Below, one piece after another: positions 21,001-44,775 of a DNA stretch of 64,000 bases. The notes below the pieces were generated by a model. The model worked only from the letters and a program-made list of their open reading frames with translations. It searched no databases and was not told the DNA's origin. The first letter of the stretch is position 1. Every line of letters begins with the position of its first letter. The position numbers and the translations under genes are program-made. This DNA comes from Oscarella lobularis (lineage: Eukaryota > Porifera > Homoscleromorpha > Homosclerophorida > Oscarellidae), in contig NC_089188.1 in NCBI RefSeq assembly GCF_947507565.1, positions 1,426,001 through 1,490,000 on the forward strand, read 5' to 3'.

Positions 21001-24000
21001 CCCGTCACATCCTCTTTACTGAGAGACTTCGCTGACTCTACAACTTCATGAAACTCTGGGCAATGATAGTCAGTGATTTCATATTGTCCGTCTGATGCCT
21101 TTGTCCAATTCTTAGCAGCTACAGCCCAACGCGAATCTTGCTAAAATACAAAAGACGTATAGGTGTACATTACAAGAAAAGAAGCTATGTCCAGTAACGT
21201 ACCAATTGAGATTCAGATAGGCTGTCTTTCGTTTTTTTTATAGCAAACACTTCACTTATTCCAAGCCCAGAAAGGTAGTTCTTAAATGGCTTGCGATCCT
21301 GACGTGGCAGTTCTGCGTATAAAGGATCTAGTATCAAGGATTTCAATTCTGTAAAGACCTGATTTACTTGAAGTATTGATTAATATGCATGAGATCTAAC
21401 CTGGAAAGTTCTTCTCAATATTGAACAGATGACTCTCAAGAAGAGGTTCAGGAAAATGTATTGGCTTCTCACTGATTTTTACAAAGCCTCGATTCGTTGC
21501 CAAGACCACGCAGGAGATCAACTTTTCAGTACTGCAAACGGATGAAACCGTTTTCTTTTCGTAGAAGACGTACAGAAGATAACTGACGATAACATCTTTC
21601 TCCTTTTCCTAAACCACATTTCTAACTTTTCAGTCAAAAGACTTTTTAAAATAACCATACCTTCCACAAGTCGTTTTCAAACGTGGGCAAAATGTGACTC
21701 TCTACTACATCTAGAGCATTTGAAAATCGCTTGACCCCTACGTCTTCGAGCAGTTGGTAAATACAATGATTTTCTGCCTTTTTCTGGCAGGTCAGCAACG
21801 CTCCCGAGATGATGTTCACGTCATTTTGAAGTACTTGAAGATGACGAGGAGGTAGTTTTTCTTGACGCCCTGTTACTTATTAAATAGCTAATGAATAAAA
21901 AGTAATAGCAGAGTAGCAATACCTTTTCTTTCCCCATCTTCAATAGGAAAAAAGACTTTGGTCGCACAGCTCCCTAAGCTAACGTATTTACCAGAATTAA
22001 GCAGAATAATCGGCAGCTTCCGTAAATCGTCCCCAAGCTGCTGAACCTGTTTGCGTTCCCGAACGAGACAACTCGAGAGGCAAACCATCCAACGTGCAAG
22101 CCATGGCACAGGCAGCCTTTCAGACAAATTAATCTCCCATCCGGACTTTGGATCACTGGGATCGACGCAGCAACGCATAGACAAAACTTTCAGAAGGTGA
22201 GAAGAAGACAGTTCTTCCACTCCCAAATGTTTGGCCAACGTTGGACCAATGGACGAGCCTACCCTCGGATGAAGGTAGCTGAGACCAAGGTACTTCTTGA
22301 GTTCTTCACTGGAAAGCAGATCCAAAACCATCTTATCTTTAGCGATGACGCTCCTTGAAGGCAGCACCCACTCAACGCCACTAGACGACGCAGGTCCCGA
22401 TACAACAGGCATGCACGGCGTAGCCTTGAGCAGCTGCGTAATGCTTTCAGCAACGGTATGGAAGAAGTCCCTCACTTCCGTGCCGAGAGGAACAAACCTC
22501 AGGAAAACGCACAGAGCGTCAAGCGGGGACATGTCGAGCAAGGTCTAAGATGAAAAACAATATCATTTATTTCTATATCACGACTGGGAGCCAGGGCTCA
22601 CTTTGAAAGCCGCCAAGCCTTGCTGAACAAACAGACTTGGTATTTCACGCCGGAGCCACTGATTCCACGCACTGGATTCGTCGACTGCTTCCCTTGACGA
22701 CGGCACGTCAAAGTCTCCCTGAACTACAAAGCGGAAACCATAGCTTTGTAGAGGCAAAAAGGCAAACACTTTTTGCTGAGAAATCTAGAAGAAAAAGAAC
22801 AAATTATTGAAGAAAAACAGCAAAGCAGGGTTCTGCAGAAAGCAATACAAGAAAAATTTTAAAGAGGCGTAGTTACCTAGCTATAGTTTAATTAATAAAT
22901 CAATAGAAAAAGTTTCACTCGTCATTTTTATTAAGCCTTCGCAGCAACTAATGCAGGCGAGGGGCCGAGTAATTATTGCAAGCAACGGCCGACTCTCCTG
23001 CGGTACATACTTAAAAGTGTCGGGAAAGGGAGTTTTTACTTCCAAAGTCTGGCGGTAAACTGCAAAGACCAGTTCCTTTGCCTATGAAGTCTGAAGGTTT
23101 GGGTAAAGAACTTCTAAGTCGTGGATTAGGCGAAGGGTCCCCCTTCGGGGATAAAAAGCTCAGAGACTCGTCGTTTGACCGCCACGAGCTCAAAAAACGC
23201 GTTTTCTCGCTTAGAGAAGTTTAAAAAATTGACAAAAAACCGACACTTGACACAAACCCCACGGAAGACGGTGCTATGGAGGTTTATCCGGTGACAGAGG
23301 TGCCCCAGGAGCTGGGAGAGAGATGCGAGAACTAGGAAGGCGTGCAATGTTACGCCCTTGTCAAGTGAGGAATGAGGCGACCACCGGGTCATCGATGCAC
23401 TCAAACCTTGGGGAGAGTTACCGTCTCCCTTCTATCCTAGCCACGAGCTCTGCTCTGCTCCATCTGATTAGTACTTGTAAACGCTGGGTATTTATACTCA
23501 GACGCGACTAGGGACGAACGACTGCAGCTATTCACAATCAAAAACCGTTGCCAATCGGCTGCAAATGCATTTCTGCCCACAAAATCAAACGAAATTTTGT
23601 CGAAAATCAATTCAAAACGCGAAAACGACAGCGGAATGTGTGCTACGTACGCCAGGCACGCCTTGTCACGCGACATTGAGTAACGCATGACGTCAATCGT
23701 CGCGTTGCTACGAAATGCCCTAATACGAGAACTTGAAGCGATAAATCGGTCGCAAAATGCATTGTGGATCTATTCTAAATACGTTGAGTCGCTTTTTGGA
23801 CGCGAAAAGCGAACGCATACGCAGTTACGGCAGTACGCTTGGTCAGCAAAATCAAGGTGCTACGTCCGCTTCTATAACGGGCAAGTGAAACGTGCGTTGC
23901 ACGTGATACGCAAACTATCCGACGAAAACGCTACGTAGCTAGCCTATTCGACCCGTTTCTCGTCAAATTACCTAACCAATGAGCAAGGTATGATAAAAAC

Positions 24001-27000
24001 TTCCGGTACTGTGCCCGTTTCCACAGTATAATGGTACTAAAATGCGACGGGCCGACGCTTCGACAGTAATTAGTGCAAGGAATGGGTCGTCATAACGTTT
24101 AGTAGTATGGGCCGGTGATAAGCGGGTGAGGGTCGGGCTTCTAGGACAAAGTACCGGCTGTTCTCCTGTGACCAACGCCTTCAGTGAATCTCCCATCGGC
24201 AAAGGAAAGCCAAGTGCAAGTTCGGTACTTTGTACACCTTCTTTGTTTTGCTGGAAGTAAGAAAATCACACAATGACGTTGTGAATGCTAGTAGTAGCTT
24301 ACTCCTGTAGCATCAAGCTCTTTTCGGACGACAAGAAATCTCTCCTGACCGTGCGAGTGATTGATCTCGACTAATCCTCTAGGAAGGTCTCTGCGCTCCA
24401 TCGTGCGCTCAGTGTGGTTAACCTAGGAGCAAAATAAGAAAGAAAGTAACTCAAACCAATCCACAAAGGCTAGTGGCCAAAACGATACCTTATCAACAAC
24501 TGTGATTCTCCTCAGACGATGGAGAAATAGCAGCAAAGAGGGCTGGAGATCATGAAATCGTGGTGCAAGCGACTTCACCTGTCCTCGCAATTCTTTTTTT
24601 AGAGGCAGTATGATTTTTGTCGCCCAGCTGATGAATTGGAATGATTGGAATGAGAAATTAAAACTATAGTATCTCATTAGTCACTGACCGTTTTTCTTTG
24701 CAGATATCCACATCATCCGTTTCACTCTTGAACGCACTTCTACCTTCCTCTTCAATCCAGTGTGGAAAGATGTAGCCTATGGGACCACTGTTAGCATCAA
24801 AACGTATGTAGAATCCGTTGGAGTGAACTTCAGGAATGTCAGTCACTCGAAAGACAGACTTGAAGCCGATACCCTTTTGCCCTGAAGAAATAGCTAAGGA
24901 AAAGCAACGCAAGCAGAATATCTGGTTACCTATGTAGCCTTTCTTGTGCTTTCCTTTTGTACTCTTCCCAACGTCACACAGAGCGCGAATATCTTTCTCT
25001 TGGAAGCCGCACTCGTTATTCAGCACTGTAACGCAGGTTTTGCTCACAACAAACATGATTGAAGGAATGTCGGAGGCCCCAGTAAAGAAGTCGTCTGGAT
25101 AGGAGTTGTCATCAGCGTTCTGGACCAGTTCGAGAACGAAGTGAGTGTCTCTGCTGTAGAGTTCGCTCGATAGTCTGTGAAGGCCTCGACCCTCTCGTTT
25201 TCGTCCCGTCTGGAATAGGCGCTCTTGTTCCGGATTGAGGTCGAGACCGACACCAAATTCATCTTCAAGTATGTTTCTCACAATGACTTTGGCACAAGCG
25301 CTTTTTTCAGTTTCGTCCGGAACAATTGCCTGAGGAGAAGTTTCGTAGACCACAGCTGCATTTCAACCGATTAATATGTACATAAGACATACTCAGAACA
25401 AGCTAACCGTTTGTTTCTTCAGTTTCCGAGTCATAATAGCCTCTAGGAAAAGGAAGCTCGTCGTCAGCCAAATCTTCGTCTGTGTCGTCTTCTGTTGGAG
25501 TAGTAGGCTGCTTCTAGAACGAATTCGTATCAGGCAAAGCATTTACTTTAGAAATAGGTGTACCTCAGGACGCTCTTGGTTTTCTTCTTCCAAATCAAAG
25601 GATGGCATATCTTCAGTAATTGGTTCAACTACTGGCTCCTCTTCTTTTACGTTTTTCGGCGTAGCTTTTATTTCAAACTCCTCAGTCCATTCAGGTATGC
25701 CTAATTTAATACCCAATCTTTGCAGGCTGGTTTTCTGTGCATCGGTGCGGCATCGTTGAAGCAGCAGCTTTGAAGCCAAAGCCGAACCAACGATACGATG
25801 CAAGGGCTCAAGAAGAAGCTAAAAGAAAATATTGACTAGCAGGCAAACAAAAGAATATCTCTAATGCTACCTCTTGAGCGACAGCTGCACATAATCGAAA
25901 CGGAATTCTCAGCAAACACGCCAGGACGAAGTCAACAGCTGGATGGTCATGCAGGGCATACCTATCAGCTTCGGGAAGAAGCGCAGAAAAATCCGCCTCG
26001 CCGCTTTCGTCGCCCACTGGAGCAACAGAAGCCGACAGTTTCTCAAGAGCAGTACGAATGGTGGTCGCGTGCAAAGCAAGCGGAGCTTGACGAACGTTTC
26101 CACTCCTTACCAACATTGAGACAATCTGACTAGCAGTCATAGCCGCATCTCCACTGGCAACGGCGTCAAAAAGAGCGTCATCCGACGAAACTGGGTCAAC
26201 GCGAACAAAAACGCCGGGCTCCGTCTCCAGAACGCAAAGGCCCGCGTCCTTGCCAACGTGCTGCAAAACGAATTCCTTCATGGGACCGTGAAATCGAGCA
26301 AAAACTTCATCCCATTGCGACCAATGAGCCAAGTCTTCAAGAGGGGGGCATGAGAGAAGACAGTGAATGGCTTTTGGCCGAAGCCACCCTTGCAATTCCG
26401 TCCGACGATCTTCTGTTCCGCACAACAGTGCAGATTCGTAAACGAGAACGGGCAACGGGAAGCCAGAAACATCAGAAATTGGTATAACATTCGTGTGATG
26501 ACGTGCTTCCTCCACAAGATGCTTTATCGACCCTAGACGAAGATCTTCAACTTCTTGAATGCCAAACTGATGACAAACGGCCTCGGTGAGAAACTTCTAC
26601 TCAAACACAACGGTTTTAGAAATTCAAATTAGCTCAGATGTCTGAAATTATTACCTCGTCCTTTTCAAGCCCACACTGCTTCAAAAAATCAAGAACGTAT
26701 CCCTTGGAAACGTGTCGTAGCTGTCCTAGACCGCCAACCGCCTCAGCTCCCCTCTCAGAAGCATTCGAGCCAAAAGCGAGCGACGTCGTCCTTTTGATAA
26801 ACGTCTCCAGCGATTGCTGATTGGTAAGAAAGTGAAGAAAAGATCCGTGACCAAGGTCGCTGAAACTCTCCATTTCGAGATTCTTGGCGACGTTCGTTTC
26901 AATGCGTGCCAATGAGTGGAGGCTAAGGTCGTCACCCATTTTCGCTAGCCAAGTCTTCACTTCTTCAATCACTTCACCTATAAAACAGTTCTTAGATATA

Positions 27001-28877
27001 ATACTGAGACAATAATGCAACACATACCTTCAGAGACATAGGTTTGCCTGTGCCTTCGAGCCCAGTCCACGTCGTACTCCCCTTCCTCTTCATCACTATC
27101 ACCTTCTCCGTCGCTGCCTCCTCTGTGTTCTTCCTTTAGCACAGGCTTTTCTTCCACCATCTTAACAGGAAAAACAACAAGTTCCTCGTCTTCAAATTTT
27201 CCTTTGCAAATAGCAAGCTTAAACAAATTACGAGCCAGTTCGTTCTCGCCTAGATACTGAAAAAACTGCTCCGTTGCACGCTTGAAGAAAAACGGAAACG
27301 CCTGACGATTGACGAGAAAGCTGAACACGCGTCGCACCAGCTCCTCGGGAGACAGTCCGGCCAACTCTTCCAAGCGACCGCCCCGTCCCAAGACCTGATC
27401 GTAGACATCCTGAAGTTTCTTATCGACGTCCGCCTTAACTCGTCCAGCAACTTCTTCTCGTATATGCCGCCAGGTTTCCTTCTCGCTCCTCTGATTCTTC
27501 TTCAAGACGGATATCGCCAGGCCGACGCTTCGAAATCGAACGCACAGCTCGAAGGCGTCGTAGCAGCCGCGTTCCTTAACGATGAACTGCAGAAAATCTC
27601 TCAAGTGAATTCTCTCGCGCCACTTCTGCTTTCGATCCATGTACAACTTCAAATACTCCAACATATCCATGGCCGTGATTTCCGGCACGGACTTGAGAGT
27701 GCGAGCCGGCTTGAAGTACTCGTGAACGGCCGGCTGTTGGAGAAGCGGTCCCAAGCCGAGATCGTCAAAGTCTTTCTTGTCCATCGAATGAGCCAAATAC
27801 ATGCCGAGATCGTGAAGAGTCGCCGTGGCGCGAACCATGCAAAAGGCGGCGATTTCCTCGTTCACCTTAGCGACGCGCGACTTGAGATTGGCCAGAAAGG
27901 GGACGTCGTACTCGCCGCGTAGGCCTAATTCGCGAAAGCTTCGCACTTCGAAGTCGCGCAGGACAGCCTGCCCAATACGATAGGGATTCACGTACTTGCG
28001 TTGAGCGCGGCACTGTTTTGCGTGATATTTCGCTGCCTCGTCCAAGTCGTAAATAAGGTCGGAGTCGCCACCTCGACTGCCGCCGCTGTGACGACCACGA
28101 TTGTAATTGTAATTTTCTTGACGATGATACTGCTGACGTGGTTGCCCATGGTGAGGTGGTGCCTGTGAAGAGGCCTGAAATGGTCGATGCTGCTGCTGCT
28201 GACGTGGTTGCCAGTGTTGAGGCGCTGTCTGGGACGATCGATACTGCTGACGCGGTTGCGATGAGGGCTGGGATGGACCAGCCTTTTGCGGACGTTGACC
28301 GCTGCCGCCGCCTCCGGGAGGAGGCTGCCCTTTTGGGCGCGGATGAAACGGTTTTGCATCCAGTGAAGGAGCGGGTGCCTAAAAGTATTTTAATTAATTA
28401 ATTAATTAATTAATAATTAATTAATTTAAAAATGCCGAAGCGTTGGATCACGCGACTCACCTTGGGGGCGGATGTTTTTGACGATCCACCTGCGTGGGCA
28501 GGAGCGGCGACGCGTCTGGGGCCCGTCGTCGCGGACGCAGACCGCTGCTGCTGTTGCTGCTGCGACGGCCTGAAGGCGCTCTGCTGTTGAAGGACAACGA
28601 CTCGATCCTTGTGCGTCGCTGCAGAGTAGACAATAGAGAAAGACCCGGAAAAGAGATGGCTTTTCTCACCTCCCGCGATGCGAACGACGTCGCTCAAGCG
28701 CATCTCGACCAATCGCTGGAGATTAGGACAGCCGAAGGTCTGGGGATCGAGATCGGCATCGTAATGGAGTCGATACGCCACTTGGAAATCGTCGAGCGGT
28801 ATTCGGAAGCCGTATTCTTCGAGCAAAGCCCGGACCTTTCTCTTAACTTCTTGGAGATCCGTCTCAGGCTCAGCCAT
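18069..28877 (-). CDS. LOTUS domain + NO VEIN/sacsin-type GHKL ATPase + DUF3883 protein
   Basis: Large multidomain protein, 2,847 residues in 17 exons: 28877-28670, 28618-28461, 28378-27028, 26977-26652, 26596-25871, 25818-25564, 25513-25408, 25355-24930, 24881-24689, 24627-24489, 24422-24303, 24250-24155, 22784-22602, 22544-21923, 21869-21661, 21608-21401, 21348-21203 plus the last exon 21140-18069. Residues ~5-85 form a LOTUS/OST-HTH-like winged helix (VRALLEEYGFRIPLDDFQ...GCPNLQRLVE...DVVRI). Then come Gln/Pro-rich and RGG-like linkers to ~220. A GHKL ATPase lies around 1100-1300 (ELVQNADD, NECGFQ, GQKGIGFKSVFRVTD), followed by FAFLPLQSYGFRFVVQGDF as in plant NO VEIN and sacsin. A DUF3883 domain ends the protein (about 2713-2825), with PFDIRI and FVEVKTT placed like the D...ExK of restriction-type nucleases. 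Function is not established; RNA or genome surveillance is a guess from the domains. A 1,370-bp intron holds a repeat. Confidence 0.85.
23013..24046. repeat. Dispersed ~1-kb repeat, copy 1
   Basis: This stretch matches 41,397-42,419 nearly throughout, from TTAAAAGTGT... to ...ACTAAAATGCG. Shared landmarks are GTCTGGCGGTAAACTG, CGTTTGACCGCCACGAGCTC, CCACCGGGTCATCGATGCAC and AATTACCTAACCAATG. It fills most of intron 24154-22785 of the LOTUS/NO VEIN gene. No terminal inverted repeat or poly(A) tail is evident, so the class is unknown. In this copy the long plus-strand reading frame seen in copy 2 is interrupted, leaving 83 codons (23687-23938). Confidence 0.85.
28389..28427. repeat. (TTAA)n microsatellite
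   Basis: About ten TTAA units with one interruption, inside the intron between the second and third coding exons of the LOTUS/NO VEIN gene, ending just before the acceptor of exon 28378-27028 on the minus strand. Confidence 0.85.
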
Positions 28878-29045
28878 GCCAAGAACGAACGAATGAAAGC
28901 CGAACGAAGCGGTACAATAACCCAATCCTTGTTTAGACAAACAGCACGTGATCGACTGCGCACACCACCACATCCCACCCCATAATGCGGAAAATCCTTG
29001 TCAAGTGAACTTACTTGCCAAATAACCTCTGATTCTAGCTGATAG

Positions 29046-30097
29046 TTATTTTTCGTTATCACTGGCTGAATAGGTCTTTATCTCTTGAGATAGTAGCTGC
29101 AATTTTTCTATAACAAACGCTACCGCTTCACCAGGAAAATCGCCTTAATTAAAAACATTAATTGCCTTCTGCAACTGCAAAATGACATTGCGTTTTTTAC
29201 TTTTCCCTTGAGTGAGGTCTTTCTTTGTCTGCCTCACGGCAGCAAGCTGCTCTTGCACCTGAAACGAAACCTGCAAAACGAAAAATCACTAGCATCTCTG
29301 CGTACGTAGCGTTGCGCTTTGTCGAGATCAGCTTCCTCTTTCTTCAGCGTTGAACACAAGCTCTCCACCTAAATTGACGTCCGTCTGCCTAGCAACGACT
29401 GCATTTTTGCGTTTCATACAGACACACGACGACGCTGCAATTGCATTACATCATCTTCCAGTTTCTTCAGATCGTCTTCACTCGACTCCAAAAACTCTGC
29501 GTCAACCTGGACATCCACAAATGAAATCAAAGCTTAGGACACAAATATAGTAACTATCGTAACAAAATCATCTGTAAAATCAACGAACCCTATCTTCCTC
29601 CAAAGAGACATTCAGTGGTACGTTCATAGCACGCACAGCCTCATCCTGAGAAACAGGTGTACATTCCTACCACCTAGGTAACCACAGAATAGGCTTTTTA
29701 CTCTGATCTGCAGCAGATATTTAGTCAGAGCGCCCTCAACTTCAGCACCATACTTCCTGCAACCCTTCAGAGAACAGAATCAAGAGAGAACTCGCCTGTT
29801 TACTCGGCTCCCTGCCTCTTTGATCTTTGCTTGGAATTCTGGCTCTCTTTCTTTGAACTGCACCAAGAAAACGCCGTCAAGCAGCCATTAGACAATCATA
29901 GCGGCCTACCGCTTTCATTAGAGCCTCTTCGAAAGACATCATAGCGTCGTTTACGATGGGAACGAATTCGACTGAAGAAATGGCGCTACGTCGGGTCTAG
30001 TATACGCGTTCATAGCATTACATTCTTCCTCGAGGAACACGCGGGGAAGGAAGCCGCTCTTCTGGGCCACATATTCTTCGCTTTGTAATTTATCCAT
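29046..30097 (-). CDS. MIS12: Kinetochore protein MIS12 homologue
   Basis: Subunit of the MIS12 complex, which links centromeric CENP-C/CENP-T to the NDC80 complex at kinetochores. Nine small exons: 30097-30022, 29971-29910, 29857-29796, 29756-29702, 29645-29589, 29506-29426, 29368-29306, 29270-29157, 29096-29046. They total 621 nt, 206 residues, against 205 in human. The N-terminal helical part contains GFLPRVFLEEEFEFVPIVND; the middle has NVPLNVSLEEDR, matching the conserved 'IP-N-LLPED' segment; then comes a long coiled coil (SEDDLKKLEDDVMQLQRRR onward). The donor at 29795-29794 is GC (AACAG|GCGAGT). For the last exon I used the acceptor at 29097, which keeps a longer helical tail; the acceptor a few bases upstream would end the protein earlier. 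It starts 28 bp from the aldo-keto reductase start, head to head. Confidence 0.8.
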
Positions 30098-30125
30098 GTC
30101 TTAGCGCGCTCCCGAAGAGAAAACG
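30098..30125. promoter_or_regulatory. Minimal divergent promoter between MIS12 and aldo-keto reductase
   Basis: Just 28 bp separate the two start codons, so the promoters overlap each other and probably the coding ends. No TATA element is present. Shared regulation is inferred from position only. Confidence 0.4.
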
Positions 30126-31597
30126 ATGTCGAATCTCCCACAATTATATCTCGGCAAATGCGGCGCTAAGGTATCCAACTTGTGTCTCGGAACGAGGACG
30201 TTCGGGCACGTAAACGAGGTAGAAGAGCCCCCGAACAACAGATAGCGCCTCTCTCGAGCTCCTGCAGGAGGCAGAGCGCGCCTACGCGTGGAACGCGCCT
30301 GGACAGTGCGACGAGACGCTGTCCCACAGGCTCTTGGACAGGTACGTCGAATGTGGCGGCAACTTCGTCGACACGGCGAACGTTTACAATATTGGAGCGA
30401 CGGAAACCGTAGTCGGGTCGTGGCTTCAACAGCAGGAAAGAGAGAAGTGAGGAGGAGAAACGTTTTCTTCATGAAACGTGCGATGTTTTTCTTGAGGATT
30501 GTTCTGGCGACGAAAGTAGGAGTGATGATGTCCCTTTCAGCACCAAACGACTGTGGACTGTCAAGAAAGAATATCATGTTCTCGTTCGAAGAGAGCCTAA
30601 AACGGCTGAAGACTCACTACGTTGACCTGTACATAGTACGAATTCAAATGAGACATCGCTTGCTCACCTCTCGTCACCGCAACGTTTAGACCCACGTATG
30701 GGACGATGGGACTCCTCTTGAGGAGACGCTCAGCACCCTGACGGACCTCGTTCACAGTGGAAGAGTTCGTTATCTGGGACTGAGCAACGTCACAGCTTGG
30801 CAACTCCAGAAGATCATTGACTTGACTAAGTACAAAGGCTACGAGCCTTTTGTCAGTCTACAGGAAAGTGAGCAAAGCCAGAAAACAGACACAAATAATC
30901 ATTATCTTTATAATAGGCTCAGTATAGCTTACTGTGTCGAGAGACGGAATGGGATTTGCTTGAGGTTTGCAAAGAAGAAGGTCTCGGATTTCATGCATGG
31001 AGTCCTCTCAAGGGGTGAGTGTTTACACGTGGTCGCCTATCTTTTGAAAACGCAAGCCGTTTTGCTCTAGCGGTTGGCTTACTGGGAAAATGACTCGTTC
31101 GGGACCACCCCCAGGAAGCCGAGCACACTGGGCAGAGAAAATGAATATGAGTTCGGACGCCTCACCGAGTTTCTCCCAATTCTCTTCTGATGAAAGGGCT
31201 TGGCGTGTGCTAGATGTTCTCGGGGATATTTCTAAGGAGACAGGTAATAAATACATTGGCTCACGATTCAAACGACACGAAGTACCCAGGAAAGTCAATT
31301 CCGCAAATCTCACTCAAGTGGATACTCCAGCAGGACGGCGTATCGTCTATTGTCATTGGTGCAAAGACCCAGGCTCAGCTCGACGACAATTTGGGTGCTG
31401 GAACCGACAGTTGGCAGCTTACGCGAGAGCAGGTGAGCGTGTTGGAGCGTAGCCAGGAGAGAATTTCCACTCCTCATTGTAACTAGTTGGATAAGCTGGA
31501 GAAAGCGAGCAACGTGCCCGTTCCGTATCCGTGGGGAACGGGTTGGAAACGTCGACTGGCTGGAAATAGAAAACGAGACGGTGTGCGCATTTTGTAA
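30126..31597 (+). CDS. Aldo-keto reductase
   Basis: NADPH-dependent oxidoreductase with a TIM barrel, likely cytosolic. Exons 30126-30209, 30268-30446, 30497-30635, 30690-30863 (or 30851), 30917-31014, 31071-31243, 31290-31432, 31487-31597, about 366 residues. The catalytic tetrad is visible: Asp in FVDTANVYN, Tyr in the same motif, Lys in LATKVGVM, His in THVWDDGTP. Other family marks are [50 protein letters not shown] and the cofactor-binding [17 protein letters not shown]. It resembles the AKR group with bacterial and YajO/tas-like members rather than AKR1. The fourth intron is odd: homology wants an exon ending SLQ at 30863, which would be a GA-AG intron; a canonical GT donor exists 12 nt earlier but removes V-S-L-Q. 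Substrate unknown. Confidence 0.88.
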
Positions 31598-31616
31598 TTG
31601 TTTGACGAACGATGCC

Positions 31617-43819
<12,203 letters not shown>

Positions 43820-44265
43820 CTGTTCAGAAAAATATACAGTACCGTTCAATGATAAAATACAGTCTAGCAGCAGCTGCCGCATCAGAGAATTTTACGGCAA
43901 TTACTAATTATTGGCAAGGGTGCCGCCTTCTCTTTTTATGCCCTATGGCCTAAGCGTACGTATAGCAGCAGCTTCCCCCATCAAAGAATTTGCTATCTAA
44001 TTACGCTGGCAAATGTCCCCAATTTTATCTAGTGTCATCATATTTGGCAGGGTTCTTATATCTAATCTAACAGCGACTCAGTGTTCTGCCCACGTTGGAC
44101 GGCGATGGACGCCTGCGTCCACTGATGCAGTTTGGCGTCCAGCGCTGCACCGTGGGCGTCCACCGAATTTTAATTATAATTAAAGGGCAGAGACTGCGAG
44201 AGAGATGTAATAGTTTTGCCGTCTGTTTGACCCGGAGAGAGGATAACGTAGAATTTAGTAACATA
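43820..44265. other. Region upstream of the last recognised PI4KA exon
   Basis: No further PI4KA exon could be recognised. A weak direct duplication is visible: AGCAGCAGCT...CATCAGAGAATTTTACGG near 43,866 and AGCAGCAGCT...CATCAAAGAATTTGCTAT near 43,967. A GGACGCC/GGCGTCC-rich patch at 44,095-44,160 can fold on itself. Nothing else is supported. Confidence 0.4.
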
Positions 44266-44775
44266 AAAATGCTTAATTTACAGCAGAGACTAGGCCAAAG
44301 AGCTCTTCTGTAATAAATATCAGTTAATTTATAGCAGAGACTGGGCCAAGGAGCTCTTCTGTTAATAAATTAATTTCTGTTAATTTACAGCAGAGACTGG
44401 GCCAAGGAGCTCTCCTCTAATAAATTAATTTCTGTTAATTTACAGCAGAGACTGGGCCAAGGAGCTCTTCTGTTAATAAATTAATTTCTGTTAATTTACA
44501 GGAGAGACTGGGCCAAGGAGCTCTCCTCTAATAAATTAATTTCTGTTAATTTACAGCAGAGACTGGGCCAAGGAGCTCTTCTGTTAATAAATTAATTTCT
44601 GTTAATTTACAGCAGAGGCTGGGCCAAGGAGCTCTTCTGTTAATAAATTAATTTCTGTTAATTTACAGCAGAGGCTGGGCCAAGGAGCTCTTCTGTTAAT
44701 AAATTAATTTCTGTTAATTTACAGCAGAGACTGGGCCAAGGAGCTCTTCTGTTAATAAATTAATCTATACTACTA
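44266..44775. repeat. Tandem array of a ~56-bp unit
   Basis: About nine copies of a unit running TTAATTTACAGCAGAGACTG, GGCCAAGGAGCTCTTCTGTT, AATAAATTAATTTCTG. The phrase CTGGGCCAAGGAGCTC recurs at 44341, 44397, 44452, 44508 and onward every 55-56 bp. Early copies are the most diverged (CTAGGCCAAAGAGCTC near 44,290). Some copies alternate CTCTTCTG with CTCTCCTC, hinting at a dimer step. The array ends where the Helitron-like element begins. Confidence 0.9.

Noticed and set aside
23013-24046. Possible snRNA, 5S or tRNA-derived SINE origin of the 1-kb repeat
   Set aside because: I found no A/B box pair, poly(A) tail or cloverleaf that could be supported by eye, so I left it unclassified.
28494-28985. 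A 163-residue plus-strand open frame
   Set aside because: It is the antisense shadow of the first two exons of the LOTUS/NO VEIN gene.
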